From: a virus
Direction: 5' to 3' (one strand)
DNA: 26,047 bases
Virus record (IMG/VR): IMGVR_UViG_3300020187_000183
Span: 1 to 26,047 of that record
Shown: piece after piece, positions 14,862-23,430 of the stretch
Layout of the letters: every line of letters starts with the position of its first letter
Numbering within the stretch: position 1 is the first letter of the stretch
Made by a program: the position numbers and the translations under genes
The notes under the pieces: model-generated
The model's database searches: none
What the model was told of the DNA's origin: nothing
Seen by the model: only the letters and a program-made list of their open reading frames with translations

Positions 14862-16454
14862 GTGGCTCAAATTAATCTTACAAACACAGGCACAGCAGGA
14901 ATAGCAACCCCAGAAAATGGGGTTATTGCTGTTTTTTCTAACACTGCCGACAATGGAAAATTATATTATAAATACGCTGATGGAACTATAACAGAGGTTG
15001 CCTCTGGTGGTGGTGGAGGTACTGGTGGTTCATCTGGTACTTCAGGTTCATCTGGTACCTCAGGCTCATCAGGTACTTCAGGTACAGGTTCATCTGGTAC
15101 TTCAGGCTCATCAGGTACTTCAGGTACAGGTTCATCTGGTACCTCAGGCTCATCAGGTACTTCAGGTGATGGTACTTCAGGTACATCAGGTAGTTCAGGA
15201 ACCTCTGGTTCTTCAGGTACATCAGGACAAGCAGGAACTTCAGGTTCAAGTGGTTCATCTGGTAGCTCTGGTTCATCTGGTACTTCCGGATTAGGTTCTT
15301 CAGGTACATCCGGCTCATCGGGTAGTTCAGGCTCATCGGGTAGTTCAGGCTCATCAGGTACAAGTGGTTCATCTGGTACATCTGCTCCAGGTATAACATC
15401 AGGTACTTCAGGTACAAGTGGTTCATCAGGCTCATCGGGTTCATCAGGCTCATCGGGTTCATCAGGCTCATCAGGTTCGTCAGGCTCATCTGGTACTTCA
15501 GGTAATTCAGGAACTTCAGGTTCATCGGGTTCATCGGGCTCATCAGGCTCATCGGGTTCATCAGGTTCATCTGGTACATCAGGAGATGGTACTTCAGGTA
15601 CTTCAGGTTCATCGGGCTCATCAGGTTCATCAGGCTCATCAGGTTCATCAGGTACATCAGGTCAAGCTGGTACTTCAGGTAGTTCAGGTACCTCTGGTAC
15701 AGGTTCAGCTGTAGGTGTAACAGATGGTAGTACAACAGTTAGTAGTGTAAGTACTATTGAATTTACATCAGGTGCTACAGTAACTAACGGTGGTAGTGGT
15801 ACTGCTGAAGTTGCAATCTCTGGTGGTGGAGGTGGTGTTTCTACAGTCCCTGCTAATTCTGCTAGATATACAATGTATAATACTGCAGATATTTCTATCC
15901 AAGCATACTCTACAGGTACTATATATGCGGGTCTATCTTGGAGTAGATCAGGTACAACTGTAACACTTACATCAACAGCACATGGTTTATCAACAGGTAA
16001 TTTTATTGTAGTTCAAGATGGTTCAGATTCACAATATTATGTTACAGTTACAGCTACTGATACTAATACACTAACTTATACTTCAGCTACTAGTGGTACA
16101 GCATCAGGTACAGATGGTGCTTATTTTGCTGCTTTTGCTATTTCAGGAACCCCTACAGATGCTGGGTATACTATTACAGCTCCAGCAGCAGGTTTACCCC
16201 AGTGTATTTCGTTAAATGGTACAGTCTCAGAAAGCAATGGTGGTTCAACTACGATTACTCTCCCTTCAGAAGGGTTTGGTATTAATTCCTCATCTCAATT
16301 ATTTAACATCCCAGCAGTAACAGTAGCAAATGCTGCTGCCGGTACTTCATCTAATGGAGGTAAAGCAAAAGTTGATACTTCCTCACCATTTACTAGTTTA
16401 GTAGTTGAAGGTTTAATATCTTTAACTAAAACTATGTATCACTGTTCATTTTAA
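14862..16454 (+). CDS. Repeat-bearing tail fibre-like protein 1 (GTS/GSS triplets)
   Basis: The 530-residue protein starts at GTG (MAQINLTNTGTAGIATPENG), a type of N-terminus common in phage fibre or structural proteins, with no ribosome binding site. Residues 1-48 form a small beta domain. After a poly-Gly hinge, residues 56-280 are glycine-first triplets of Ser and Thr with two GQA units, one proline (SAPG) and register breaks at GTG, GDG and GLG. Residues 299-326 form a beta-motif (IEFTSGATV, ending AEVAISGGGGG) also seen before the repeats of the next gene. The remaining about 200 residues are a Thr/Ser/Ala-rich beta domain with a STAHGLSTGNFIVV motif typical of phage tail proteins. The likely role is a short fibre or spike, with the C-terminus as receptor-binding or trimer tip. 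Confidence 0.85.
   Translation: MAQINLTNTGTAGIATPENGVIAVFSNTADNGKLYYKYADGTITEVASGGGGGTGGSSGTSGSSGTSGSSGTSGTGSSGTSGSSGTSGTGSSGTSGSSGTSGDGTSGTSGSSGTSGSSGTSGQAGTSGSSGSSGSSGSSGTSGLGSSGTSGSSGSSGSSGSSGSSGTSGSSGTSAPGITSGTSGTSGSSGSSGSSGSSGSSGSSGSSGSSGTSGNSGTSGSSGSSGSSGSSGSSGSSGTSGDGTSGTSGSSGSSGSSGSSGSSGTSGQAGTSGSSGTSGTGSAVGVTDGSTTVSSVSTIEFTSGATVTNGGSGTAEVAISGGGGGVSTVPANSARYTMYNTADISIQAYSTGTIYAGLSWSRSGTTVTLTSTAHGLSTGNFIVVQDGSDSQYYVTVTATDTNTLTYTSATSGTASGTDGAYFAAFAISGTPTDAGYTITAPAAGLPQCISLNGTVSESNGGSTTITLPSEGFGINSSSQLFNIPAVTVANAAAGTSSNGGKAKVDTSSPFTSLVVEGLISLTKTMYHCSF
15027..15701 (+). repeat. GTS/GSS triplet array in fibre gene 1
   Basis: About 75 tandem 9-nt units encode Gly-(Thr/Ser)-Ser. Synonymous codons vary (TCA, TCT, TCC, TCG, AGT, AGC; GGT, GGC, GGA), so the peptide is more uniform than the DNA. 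The phase stays in multiples of three throughout. Confidence 0.95.
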
Positions 16455-16473
16455 AAAAATAAAATTAAATTAT

Positions 16474-16502
16474 AAAAGCCTCCCGTTTGGGGGGCTTTTT
16501 TT
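16474..16502 (+). terminator. Rho-independent terminator after fibre gene 1
   Basis: AAAAGCCTCCC (16474-16484) pairs with GGGGGGCTTTT (16489-16499), with one G-T wobble, around a GTTT loop. The T-run covers 16496-16502. Confidence 0.93.
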
Positions 16503-16504
16503 AA

Positions 16505-16516
16505 TATTTATAATAA
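16505..16516 (+). promoter_or_regulatory. Putative late promoter motif TATTTATAATAA (giant fibre gene)
   Basis: This is an exact 12-mer starting 2 nt after the terminator T-run. It ends 55 nt before the start codon at 16572, leaving room for two leader hairpins. Confidence 0.6.
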
Positions 16517-16520
16517 ACCC

Positions 16521-16542
16521 CTGTTTGGAAAGTGAAAAACAG
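16521..16542 (+). promoter_or_regulatory. Shared fibre-leader hairpin, copy 1
   Basis: CTGTTT (16521-16526) pairs with AAACAG (16537-16542) around GGAAAGTGAA. Nearly the same sequence (CTGTT-GGACAGTGAA-AACAG) occurs at 23503 before the next fibre gene and not before other genes in the window. Immediately downstream, GTATTAT-TTA-ATAATAC (16542-16558) is a second perfect stem-loop. Confidence 0.45.
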
Positions 16543-16571
16543 TATTATTTAATAATACAATTATAATATAG

Positions 16572-19500
16572 ATGTCACAACAATTATTTTTAGGAAAAAT
16601 TAGTTTAGGTCAAGATGCTAATCAAACTAATTTTATAACATTTCAAGGTACTACGGTAGTAGGTTCTGATAGAGTAACTGCTATTTCAACTGGTACTTCA
16701 AAATTTAGAGTAGGCCAAACTATTACTACTGTAGGTAGTGCATTTGCGTCAAATCCTACAATATTATCTATTATTAGTAATACTGAAGTTGAAGTAGATC
16801 AAAATGCAACAACTAGTAGAACAGGTATTTTAGGTTTAAATGCTGGAACAGATTCTTACTACCTTTCAGGTAGTTTTACAGATCCTACCAATAAAAATAC
16901 AGTCCTTGCTGTTACAGGTAGTGATGATGCTGATTTTGAAGGAAATGAATGGGCTTGTATTATTCCCTCTATGGACGAAAATGGAACAGCACTCCCTGGT
17001 GTGTTCCATGTATATGATATTACTTCTGTAGTTGATAGAGATAATAGTTCAGCAGCAATAGATTTTTTCGTTAAATACGGAGAAAGTGGATCTGAAGCTG
17101 ATTATAATCAATATGTAGATACTGGTCAAAGAGTATATGGTTTAGTCCAAAGATCTACTTTAGAAGATTTATCCCCTTCAGTTAGTAAAGGGATTTCAGG
17201 CTTAAATGATCTCCCTGGGGGTATAGAAGTTGCAGGTTTAAATATATTAGTTACAGATTATTTAGATAATTTTACTTTAACAGATATTTACTATACAGGT
17301 TCAGAAGTTTTAATTAATACCCAAAACATGAACTTTACAGGTTCTGGTGTTGAAGTAACAACTTCAGGTTCAGAAGGAGTATTAGTAACTATAGAAGGTG
17401 GTTTAGCTGAAATTCCAGTATCAGCAAGTGATGCTGGAGTTGGTTTAGCAACAGAATTTAATTTTAGTGGCTCAGGAGTAGATGGAGTTACTATTTCAGG
17501 CGGAATCGCCACCGTAGAAATCTCAGGTGGTGGAGGTTCAGGCACTTCAGGCTCTTCTGGTACAAGTGGAACTTCAGGCTCATCTGGTACTTCAGGTAAT
17601 GGTACATCAGGTACATCAGGTTCTTCAGGTACTAGTGGTTCTTCAGGTACATCAGGAGATGGAACTTCAGGTACATCAGGTTCATCAGGTACTTCAGGTA
17701 GCTCAGGTACCTCAGGTAATGGTACTTCGGGTACATCGGGTTCATCAGGAACAAGTGGTTCTTCAGGAACAAGTGGTTCTTCAGGAACTTCAGGTACTGG
17801 TACTTCAGGTACTTCAGGTACTTCAGGTACTTCAGGTACTTCAGGCTCATCTGGTACTTCAGGTAGTTCAGGAACATCAGGTTCATCAGGTACTTCAGGA
17901 TTAGGTAGTTCAGGTACCTCAGGTAGCTCAGGTACTTCTGGTAATGGTACATCTGGTACATCGGGTTCTTCAGGTACATCAGGTAGTTCAGGCACATCAG
18001 GTTCTTCAGGTACATCAGGAGATGGTACATCCGGTACTTCAGGAACAAGTGGTTCTTCAGGAACTTCTGGTTCATCAGGTTCATCAGGTACTTCAGGCAC
18101 TGGTACTTCAGGTACTTCAGGTACTTCAGGTACTTCAGGTTCATCAGGAACCTCAGGTAGTTCAGGAACTTCAGGTACATCAGGTTCATCAGGTACTTCA
18201 GGAACAAGTGGTTCTTCAGGAACAAGTGGTTCTTCAGGAACTTCTGGTTCATCAGGTACTTCAGGCACTGGTACTTCAGGTACTTCAGGTACTTCAGGTT
18301 CATCAGGAACCTCAGGTAGTTCAGGAACTTCAGGTACATCAGGTTCATCAGGTACTTCCGGTACATCAGGTTCATCAGGTACAAGTGGATCATCAGGTAC
18401 TTCAGGTAATGGCACTTCAGGCACATCAGGCTCATCAGGTACATCAGGTTCATCAGGTTCATCAGGTACTTCCGGTACATCAGGTTCATCAGGTACTTCC
18501 GGTACATCAGGTTCATCAGGTACTTCCGGTACTTCCGGTACATCAGGTACAAGTGGATCATCAGGTACTTCAGGTAATGGCACTTCAGGTACATCGGGTA
18601 CATCAGGCTCATCAGGCTCATCAGGCACATCAGGCTCATCAGGTACATCAGGTTCCTCAGGTACATCAGGTAGTTCAGGAACTTCAGGTACATCAGGTAG
18701 TTCAGGTACATCCGGTACTTCAGGTAGCTCAGGTACTTCTGGTAATGGTACTTCAGGTTCAAGTGGTACATCAGGTACATCAGGTTCTTCAGGTACATCA
18801 GGAGATGGAACTTCAGGTACATCAGGTTCATCAGGTACATCAGGCTCATCAGGTACAAGTGGAACATCAGGTTCTTCAGGAACTTCAGGTAATGGTACTT
18901 CAGGTACATCAGGTTCATCAGGAACAAGTGGTACATCGGGTACATCAGGTTCTTCAGGTACTAGTGGTTCTTCAGGTACATCAGGAGATGGAACTTCAGG
19001 TACATCAGGTTCATCAGGTACCTCAGGCTCATCAGGTACTTCAGGTTCAGGAACTTCAGGCACATCAGGCACATCAGGTTCTTCAGGTAGTTCAGGCACA
19101 TCAGGTTCTTCAGGTAGTTCAGGCACATCAGGTTCTTCAGGTAGTTCAGGTACAAGTGGATCATCAGGTACTAGTGGATCATCTGGTACATCAGGTTCAT
19201 CAGGAACTTCAGGTTCAGGTACATCAGGATCATCGGGTACATCAGGTACTTCAGGTAGCTCAGGTACTTCAGGTAGCTCAGGTACTTCAGGTAGCTCAGG
19301 TACTTCAGGTAGCTCAGGTTCATCTGGTACATCAGGAACATCAGGTTCCTCGGGTACATCAGGTTCTTCTGGAACATCAGGTTCAGGTACTTCTGGTACT
19401 AGTGGCTCAAGTGGTAGTTCAGGCACAAGTGGTAGTTCAGGTACCTCAGGAAATGGTGGAACCGCTGGTACTTCAGGTTCATCTGGTACATCAGGTTCCT

Positions 19501-22500
19501 CGGGTACATCAGGTTCATCAGGTACTTCAGGATTAGGTAGCTCAGGTACCTCAGGTAGCTCAGGTACTTCTGGTAATGGTACATCAGGAACAAGTGGTTC
19601 TTCAGGAACAAGTGGTTCTTCGGGCTCCTCAGGTACCTCAGGTAATTCAGGTACTTCAGGTTCATCAGGTACATCAGGTACATCAGGTTCTTCAGGTACT
19701 AGTGGTTCTTCAGGTACTTCAGGAACAAATGGAACTTCAGGTACTTCAGGTACAGGTACTTCAGGTACTAGTGGCTCAAGTGGTAGTTCAGGTTCTAGTG
19801 GTTCATCAGGTACTTCTGGTGATGGTGGAACTGCTGGTACTTCAGGTACATCAGGATCTTCAGGTACATCAGGTTCATCTGGAACTTCTGGTGTTTCAGG
19901 TGTTGATGGTGTTGCGGGTACAGGAGGTTCATCAGGTACTTCAGGTACATCAGGTAATGGTACTTCAGGTACATCTGGTACAAGTGGTTCCTCAGGTACT
20001 TCAGGTTCATCAGGCTCATCAGGCTCATCAGGAACTTCAGGTTCCTCAGGTACTTCAGGTTCATCAGGTTCATCAGGAACTTCAGGTAGCTCAGGTTCTA
20101 GTGGCTCATCAGGTACATCTGGTAATGGTACATCAGGTACTTCAGGTAGTTCTGGTTCTTCAGGTACTTCAGGAAATAGTGGAACATCAGGTTCTTCAGG
20201 TAGTTCAGGTTCTTCAGGTACCTCAGGCTCTTCAGGCACCTCAGGCTCTTCAGGTACCTCAGGCTCAAGTGGTAGCTCAGGTACTTCAGGCTCAAGTGGT
20301 AGTTCAGGTACCTCAGGAATAGGTACTTCGGGAACATCAGGCTCATCTGGTACATCAGGCTCATCTGGTACATCAGGCTCATCAGGCTCATCAGGTTCAT
20401 CAGGCTCATCAGGTTCATCAGGCTCATCAGGCTCAAGTGGTAGCTCAGGTACTTCAGGAAGCGGTACTTCTGGTACTTCAGGTTCATCAGGTACTTCAGG
20501 AACTTCTGGTTCCTCAGGAACTTCAGGCTCATCAGGTACTTCAGGTTCATCAGGTACTTCAGGAACTTCTGGTTCCTCAGGAACTTCAGGCTCATCAGGT
20601 ACTTCAGGCTCAAGTGGTAGTTCAGGTACCTCAGGAATAGGTACTTCGGGAACTTCAGGTAGTTCAGGTACATCAGGATCATCAGGTTCTTCAGGTAGTT
20701 CAGGTACCTCAGGTTCATCAGGTACTTCAGGAACTTCTGGTTCCTCAGGCTCAAGTGGTAGCTCAGGTACTTCAGGAAGCGGTACTTCAGGTACATCAGG
20801 GTCATCAGGTACTTCAGGAACTTCAGGTAGTTCAGGTACATCAGGATCATCAGGTTCTTCAGGTAGTTCAGGTACCTCAGGTTCATCAGGTACTTCAGGT
20901 AGTTCAGGCTCAAGTGGTTCATCAGGAACTTCAGGCTCAGGTACTTCAGGTACTAGTGGATCATCAGGAACTTCAGGTTCTTCAGGTAGTTCAGGAACTT
21001 CAGGTTCCTCGGGTACGTCAGGTTCCTCAGGTACGTCAGGTTCATCTGGTAGCTCAGGTAGTTCAGGTTCTTCAGGTACCTCAGGCTCAAGTGGTAGTTC
21101 AGGTACCTCAGGAATAGGTACTTCAGGAACATCAGGTAGTTCAGGTACCTCAGGTTCATCAGGTAGTTCAGGTACTTCAGGAACATCAGGTAGTTCAGGT
21201 ACCTCAGGTTCATCAGGTACCTCAGGCTCAAGTGGTAGCTCAGGTACTTCAGGAAGCGGTACTTCAGGTACATCAGGGTCATCAGGTACTTCAGGCAGCT
21301 CAGGTTCATCAGGTTCAAGTGGTTCATCAGGAACAAGTGGTACATCGGGTACATCAGGTTCTTCAGGTACAAGTGGTTCATCAGGTTCTTCTGGTTCTTC
21401 AGGTACAAGTGGTTCATCAGGTTCTTCTGGTACTTCAGGTATAGGTTCATCAGGTACTAGTGGTACTTCAGGTAGTTCAGGTTCATCAGGTTCATCAGGT
21501 TCTTCAGGTTCATCAGGTTCATCGGGTTCCTCAGGTTCATCAGGTTCATCAGGTTCATCAGGTACTTCAGGCTCAGCTGGTACGTCAGGTTCATCTGGTA
21601 CATCAGGCAGCTCAGGCAGCTCAGGCAGCTCAGGCAGCTCAGGCAGCTCAGGCTCTTCAGGTACTTCTGGATCAGCTGGTACTTCAGGCTCATCAGGTAC
21701 TTCAGGCTCAAGTGGTTCAAGCGGTAGCTCTGGTAGTTCAGGTTCTTCAGGTTCATCAGGTACATCAGGAAGCGGTACTTCTGGTACATCTGGTTCATCA
21801 GGCACTTCAGGATCATCTGGTACTTCAGGTTCATCGGGTACTTCTGGTACGTCAGGTTCATCAGGTACTTCAGGCTCATCTGGTAGTTCAGGTACATCTG
21901 GTTCTTCTGGTACTTCAGGCTCATCAGGTTCTAGTGGTACTTCAGGTATAGGTTCATCGGGTACTAGTGGTACATCTGGTTCATCAGGTTCATCTGGTAG
22001 TTCAGGCTCATCTGGTAGTTCAGGTTCATCAGGTACTTCAGGCTCATCTGGTACTTCAGGCTCATCTGGTACTTCAGGAACTTCTGGTTCTTCAGGTTCA
22101 TCTGGTAGCTCAGGTAGCTCAGGTAGCTCAGGTAGCTCAGGTTCATCAGGTACATCAGGTTCAGCTGGTACTTCAGGTACAAGCGGTAGCTCAGGTAGCT
22201 CAGGCTCATCTGGTAGTTCAGGTTCATCTGGTACATCAGGTAGTTCAGGTTCATCTGGTACATCAGGTAGCTCAGGTTCATCAGGTAGCTCAGGCTCATC
22301 TGGTAGTTCAGGTTCATCAGGTAGTTCAGGTACTTCAGGTTCATCGGGTACAGCAGGAACTTCAGGTTCATCTGGTAGTTCAGGTAGCTCAGGTAGTTCA
22401 GGTAGTTCAGGTAGCTCAGGTTCATCAGGTACATCAGGTTCTTCTGGTACTTCAGGTATAGGTTCCTCAGGTACTAGTGGTACTTCAGGCAGCTCAGGCT

Positions 22501-23405
22501 CATCAGGCTCTTCAGGCTCTTCAGGCTCTTCAGGCTCTTCAGGCTCATCAGGTACTTCAGGTTCATCAGGCTCATCTGGTAGCTCAGGTTCATCAGGTAC
22601 TTCAGGATCTTCTGGAACTTCAGGTTCATCAGGTTCATCAGGTTCATCAGGTTCTTCAGGTTCATCAGGTTCTTCAGGCTCTTCAGGCACTTCAGGCTCA
22701 TCTGGTAGCTCGGGTAGTTCAGGTTCATCTGGTTCATCAGGTAGTTCTGGTACTTCAGGTGTAATTAATGTTTCATCTTCAGGAAATAATAGAGTATTAA
22801 CTGATATTGATGGTTCAAATGCTACTGCTGAAGAAAACTTAACTTTTGATGGTAATGAATTATTAGTAACAGGTACTATTATAACAACAGGTAGTTTACC
22901 AATTACTGCTGATGATAGTGGGGTTTACTTTAATAATGAAGCCTCAGGTTCTCATATTAGACATAATACACTAGCAGAACTAGAAATTTCATCTAGTGTA
23001 GGGATTAATTTTGTAGGTACTGTAAACCAAGGTATTGGTGCTAGTGGTGGTTCTTTAGTACAAACTCAAACTTTAAGTACTACAATCCCAGCAAATGGAC
23101 TTATAGATGTTCTATCTGTAGCTAATATAACTATGAATTCTACTGATTATTTAGGTTTAAAAGCTGATTATGCTTTAGAAACTCAAATAGGAGGTAGAAG
23201 ATTTGGTACAATAGAAGTAATATTTAATAGTACAATTGCAAGTTTTACAGATAACTCAACACGGGATGTTCCTACTAATGGTACTCAAGGAGATGAATTT
23301 GCAGTACAAGTACAATCTGGTGAATTAGAAGTATTATTTGGTGCTTTTGGAGGTCATGGTAGTGTAGATTTAGCCATGTCATTTAAATTAATAGCAGTTC
23401 CTTAA
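16572..23405 (+). CDS. Giant repeat fibre protein 2 (2,277 residues, GTS/GSS triplets)
   Basis: Residues 1-323 are a unique N-terminal region. It starts MSQQLFLGKISLGQDANQTN and has a VTAISTGTSKFRVGQTITTV beta segment, a mixed middle, and two copies of a beta-motif at 253-277 (MNFTGSGVEV, ending VTIEGG) and 296-321 (FNFSGSGVDGVTI, ending VEISGGGG). Residues 324-2062 are almost pure Gly-(Thr/Ser)-Ser triplets with about thirty single-residue register breaks (GN, GD, GT, GL, GS, GI) and a few variant units (GTA, GVS, GVD). The C-terminal 215 residues start VINVSSSGNNRVLTDIDGSN, a type of head-binding or fibre-tip module seen after repeats in phage fibres, and end in a beta domain. The protein probably forms a very long fibre or whisker. 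The promoter, two leader hairpins and terminators on both sides make it its own transcription unit. There is no frameshift or stop anywhere in the array. Confidence 0.88.
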   Translation: MSQQLFLGKISLGQDANQTNFITFQGTTVVGSDRVTAISTGTSKFRVGQTITTVGSAFASNPTILSIISNTEVEVDQNATTSRTGILGLNAGTDSYYLSGSFTDPTNKNTVLAVTGSDDADFEGNEWACIIPSMDENGTALPGVFHVYDITSVVDRDNSSAAIDFFVKYGESGSEADYNQYVDTGQRVYGLVQRSTLEDLSPSVSKGISGLNDLPGGIEVAGLNILVTDYLDNFTLTDIYYTGSEVLINTQNMNFTGSGVEVTTSGSEGVLVTIEGGLAEIPVSASDAGVGLATEFNFSGSGVDGVTISGGIATVEISGGGGSGTSGSSGTSGTSGSSGTSGNGTSGTSGSSGTSGSSGTSGDGTSGTSGSSGTSGSSGTSGNGTSGTSGSSGTSGSSGTSGSSGTSGTGTSGTSGTSGTSGTSGSSGTSGSSGTSGSSGTSGLGSSGTSGSSGTSGNGTSGTSGSSGTSGSSGTSGSSGTSGDGTSGTSGTSGSSGTSGSSGSSGTSGTGTSGTSGTSGTSGSSGTSGSSGTSGTSGSSGTSGTSGSSGTSGSSGTSGSSGTSGTGTSGTSGTSGSSGTSGSSGTSGTSGSSGTSGTSGSSGTSGSSGTSGNGTSGTSGSSGTSGSSGSSGTSGTSGSSGTSGTSGSSGTSGTSGTSGTSGSSGTSGNGTSGTSGTSGSSGSSGTSGSSGTSGSSGTSGSSGTSGTSGSSGTSGTSGSSGTSGNGTSGSSGTSGTSGSSGTSGDGTSGTSGSSGTSGSSGTSGTSGSSGTSGNGTSGTSGSSGTSGTSGTSGSSGTSGSSGTSGDGTSGTSGSSGTSGSSGTSGSGTSGTSGTSGSSGSSGTSGSSGSSGTSGSSGSSGTSGSSGTSGSSGTSGSSGTSGSGTSGSSGTSGTSGSSGTSGSSGTSGSSGTSGSSGSSGTSGTSGSSGTSGSSGTSGSGTSGTSGSSGSSGTSGSSGTSGNGGTAGTSGSSGTSGSSGTSGSSGTSGLGSSGTSGSSGTSGNGTSGTSGSSGTSGSSGSSGTSGNSGTSGSSGTSGTSGSSGTSGSSGTSGTNGTSGTSGTGTSGTSGSSGSSGSSGSSGTSGDGGTAGTSGTSGSSGTSGSSGTSGVSGVDGVAGTGGSSGTSGTSGNGTSGTSGTSGSSGTSGSSGSSGSSGTSGSSGTSGSSGSSGTSGSSGSSGSSGTSGNGTSGTSGSSGSSGTSGNSGTSGSSGSSGSSGTSGSSGTSGSSGTSGSSGSSGTSGSSGSSGTSGIGTSGTSGSSGTSGSSGTSGSSGSSGSSGSSGSSGSSGSSGSSGTSGSGTSGTSGSSGTSGTSGSSGTSGSSGTSGSSGTSGTSGSSGTSGSSGTSGSSGSSGTSGIGTSGTSGSSGTSGSSGSSGSSGTSGSSGTSGTSGSSGSSGSSGTSGSGTSGTSGSSGTSGTSGSSGTSGSSGSSGSSGTSGSSGTSGSSGSSGSSGTSGSGTSGTSGSSGTSGSSGSSGTSGSSGTSGSSGTSGSSGSSGSSGSSGTSGSSGSSGTSGIGTSGTSGSSGTSGSSGSSGTSGTSGSSGTSGSSGTSGSSGSSGTSGSGTSGTSGSSGTSGSSGSSGSSGSSGTSGTSGTSGSSGTSGSSGSSGSSGTSGSSGSSGTSGIGSSGTSGTSGSSGSSGSSGSSGSSGSSGSSGSSGSSGSSGTSGSAGTSGSSGTSGSSGSSGSSGSSGSSGSSGTSGSAGTSGSSGTSGSSGSSGSSGSSGSSGSSGTSGSGTSGTSGSSGTSGSSGTSGSSGTSGTSGSSGTSGSSGSSGTSGSSGTSGSSGSSGTSGIGSSGTSGTSGSSGSSGSSGSSGSSGSSGTSGSSGTSGSSGTSGTSGSSGSSGSSGSSGSSGSSGSSGTSGSAGTSGTSGSSGSSGSSGSSGSSGTSGSSGSSGTSGSSGSSGSSGSSGSSGSSGSSGTSGSSGTAGTSGSSGSSGSSGSSGSSGSSGSSGTSGSSGTSGIGSSGTSGTSGSSGSSGSSGSSGSSGSSGSSGTSGSSGSSGSSGSSGTSGSSGTSGSSGSSGSSGSSGSSGSSGSSGTSGSSGSSGSSGSSGSSGSSGTSGVINVSSSGNNRVLTDIDGSNATAEENLTFDGNELLVTGTIITTGSLPITADDSGVYFNNEASGSHIRHNTLAELEISSSVGINFVGTVNQGIGASGGSLVQTQTLSTTIPANGLIDVLSVANITMNSTDYLGLKADYALETQIGGRRFGTIEVIFNSTIASFTDNSTRDVPTNGTQGDEFAVQVQSGELEVLFGAFGGHGSVDLAMSFKLIAVP
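17541..22757 (+). repeat. 5.2-kb GTS/GSS triplet array in fibre gene 2
   Basis: This is a continuous array of 9-nt Gly-X-Ser units, interrupted by 6-nt units that break the triplet register. Higher-order and recent duplications are visible: GGTACTTCA x5 at 17799-17843, an 18-bp unit at 19254-19316, GGCAGCTCA x5 at 21606-21650, GGTAGCTCA x4 at 22104-22139 and GGCTCTTCA x4 at 22506-22541. There is no proline in the array. Assembly length should be treated with caution in such repeats. Confidence 0.95.
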
Positions 23406-23430
23406 TAATTAATTAAGATAAAAAAAATAG

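Noticed and set aside
17291-22690. A 1,799-codon antisense open frame rich in Pro, Glu, Asp and Val across the giant fibre array
   Set aside because: It is the mirror of GGT-TCA-TCA type units: one antisense phase reads CCT-GAT-GAA and cannot contain stops. It has no promoter, no ribosome site and no sequence beyond the array's period. A similar frame opposes fibre gene 3.
17541-22757. CRISPR-like array
   Set aside because: The repeats are 6-9 nt coding units without spacers and in continuous frame, not direct repeats separated by unique spacers.
15418-22764. Many + strand frames reading V-H-Q-V-L-Q in the repeat regions
   Set aside because: These are out-of-frame readings of the same 9-nt units. 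The Gly-X-Ser frame alone continues into unique domains on both sides and is the real one.
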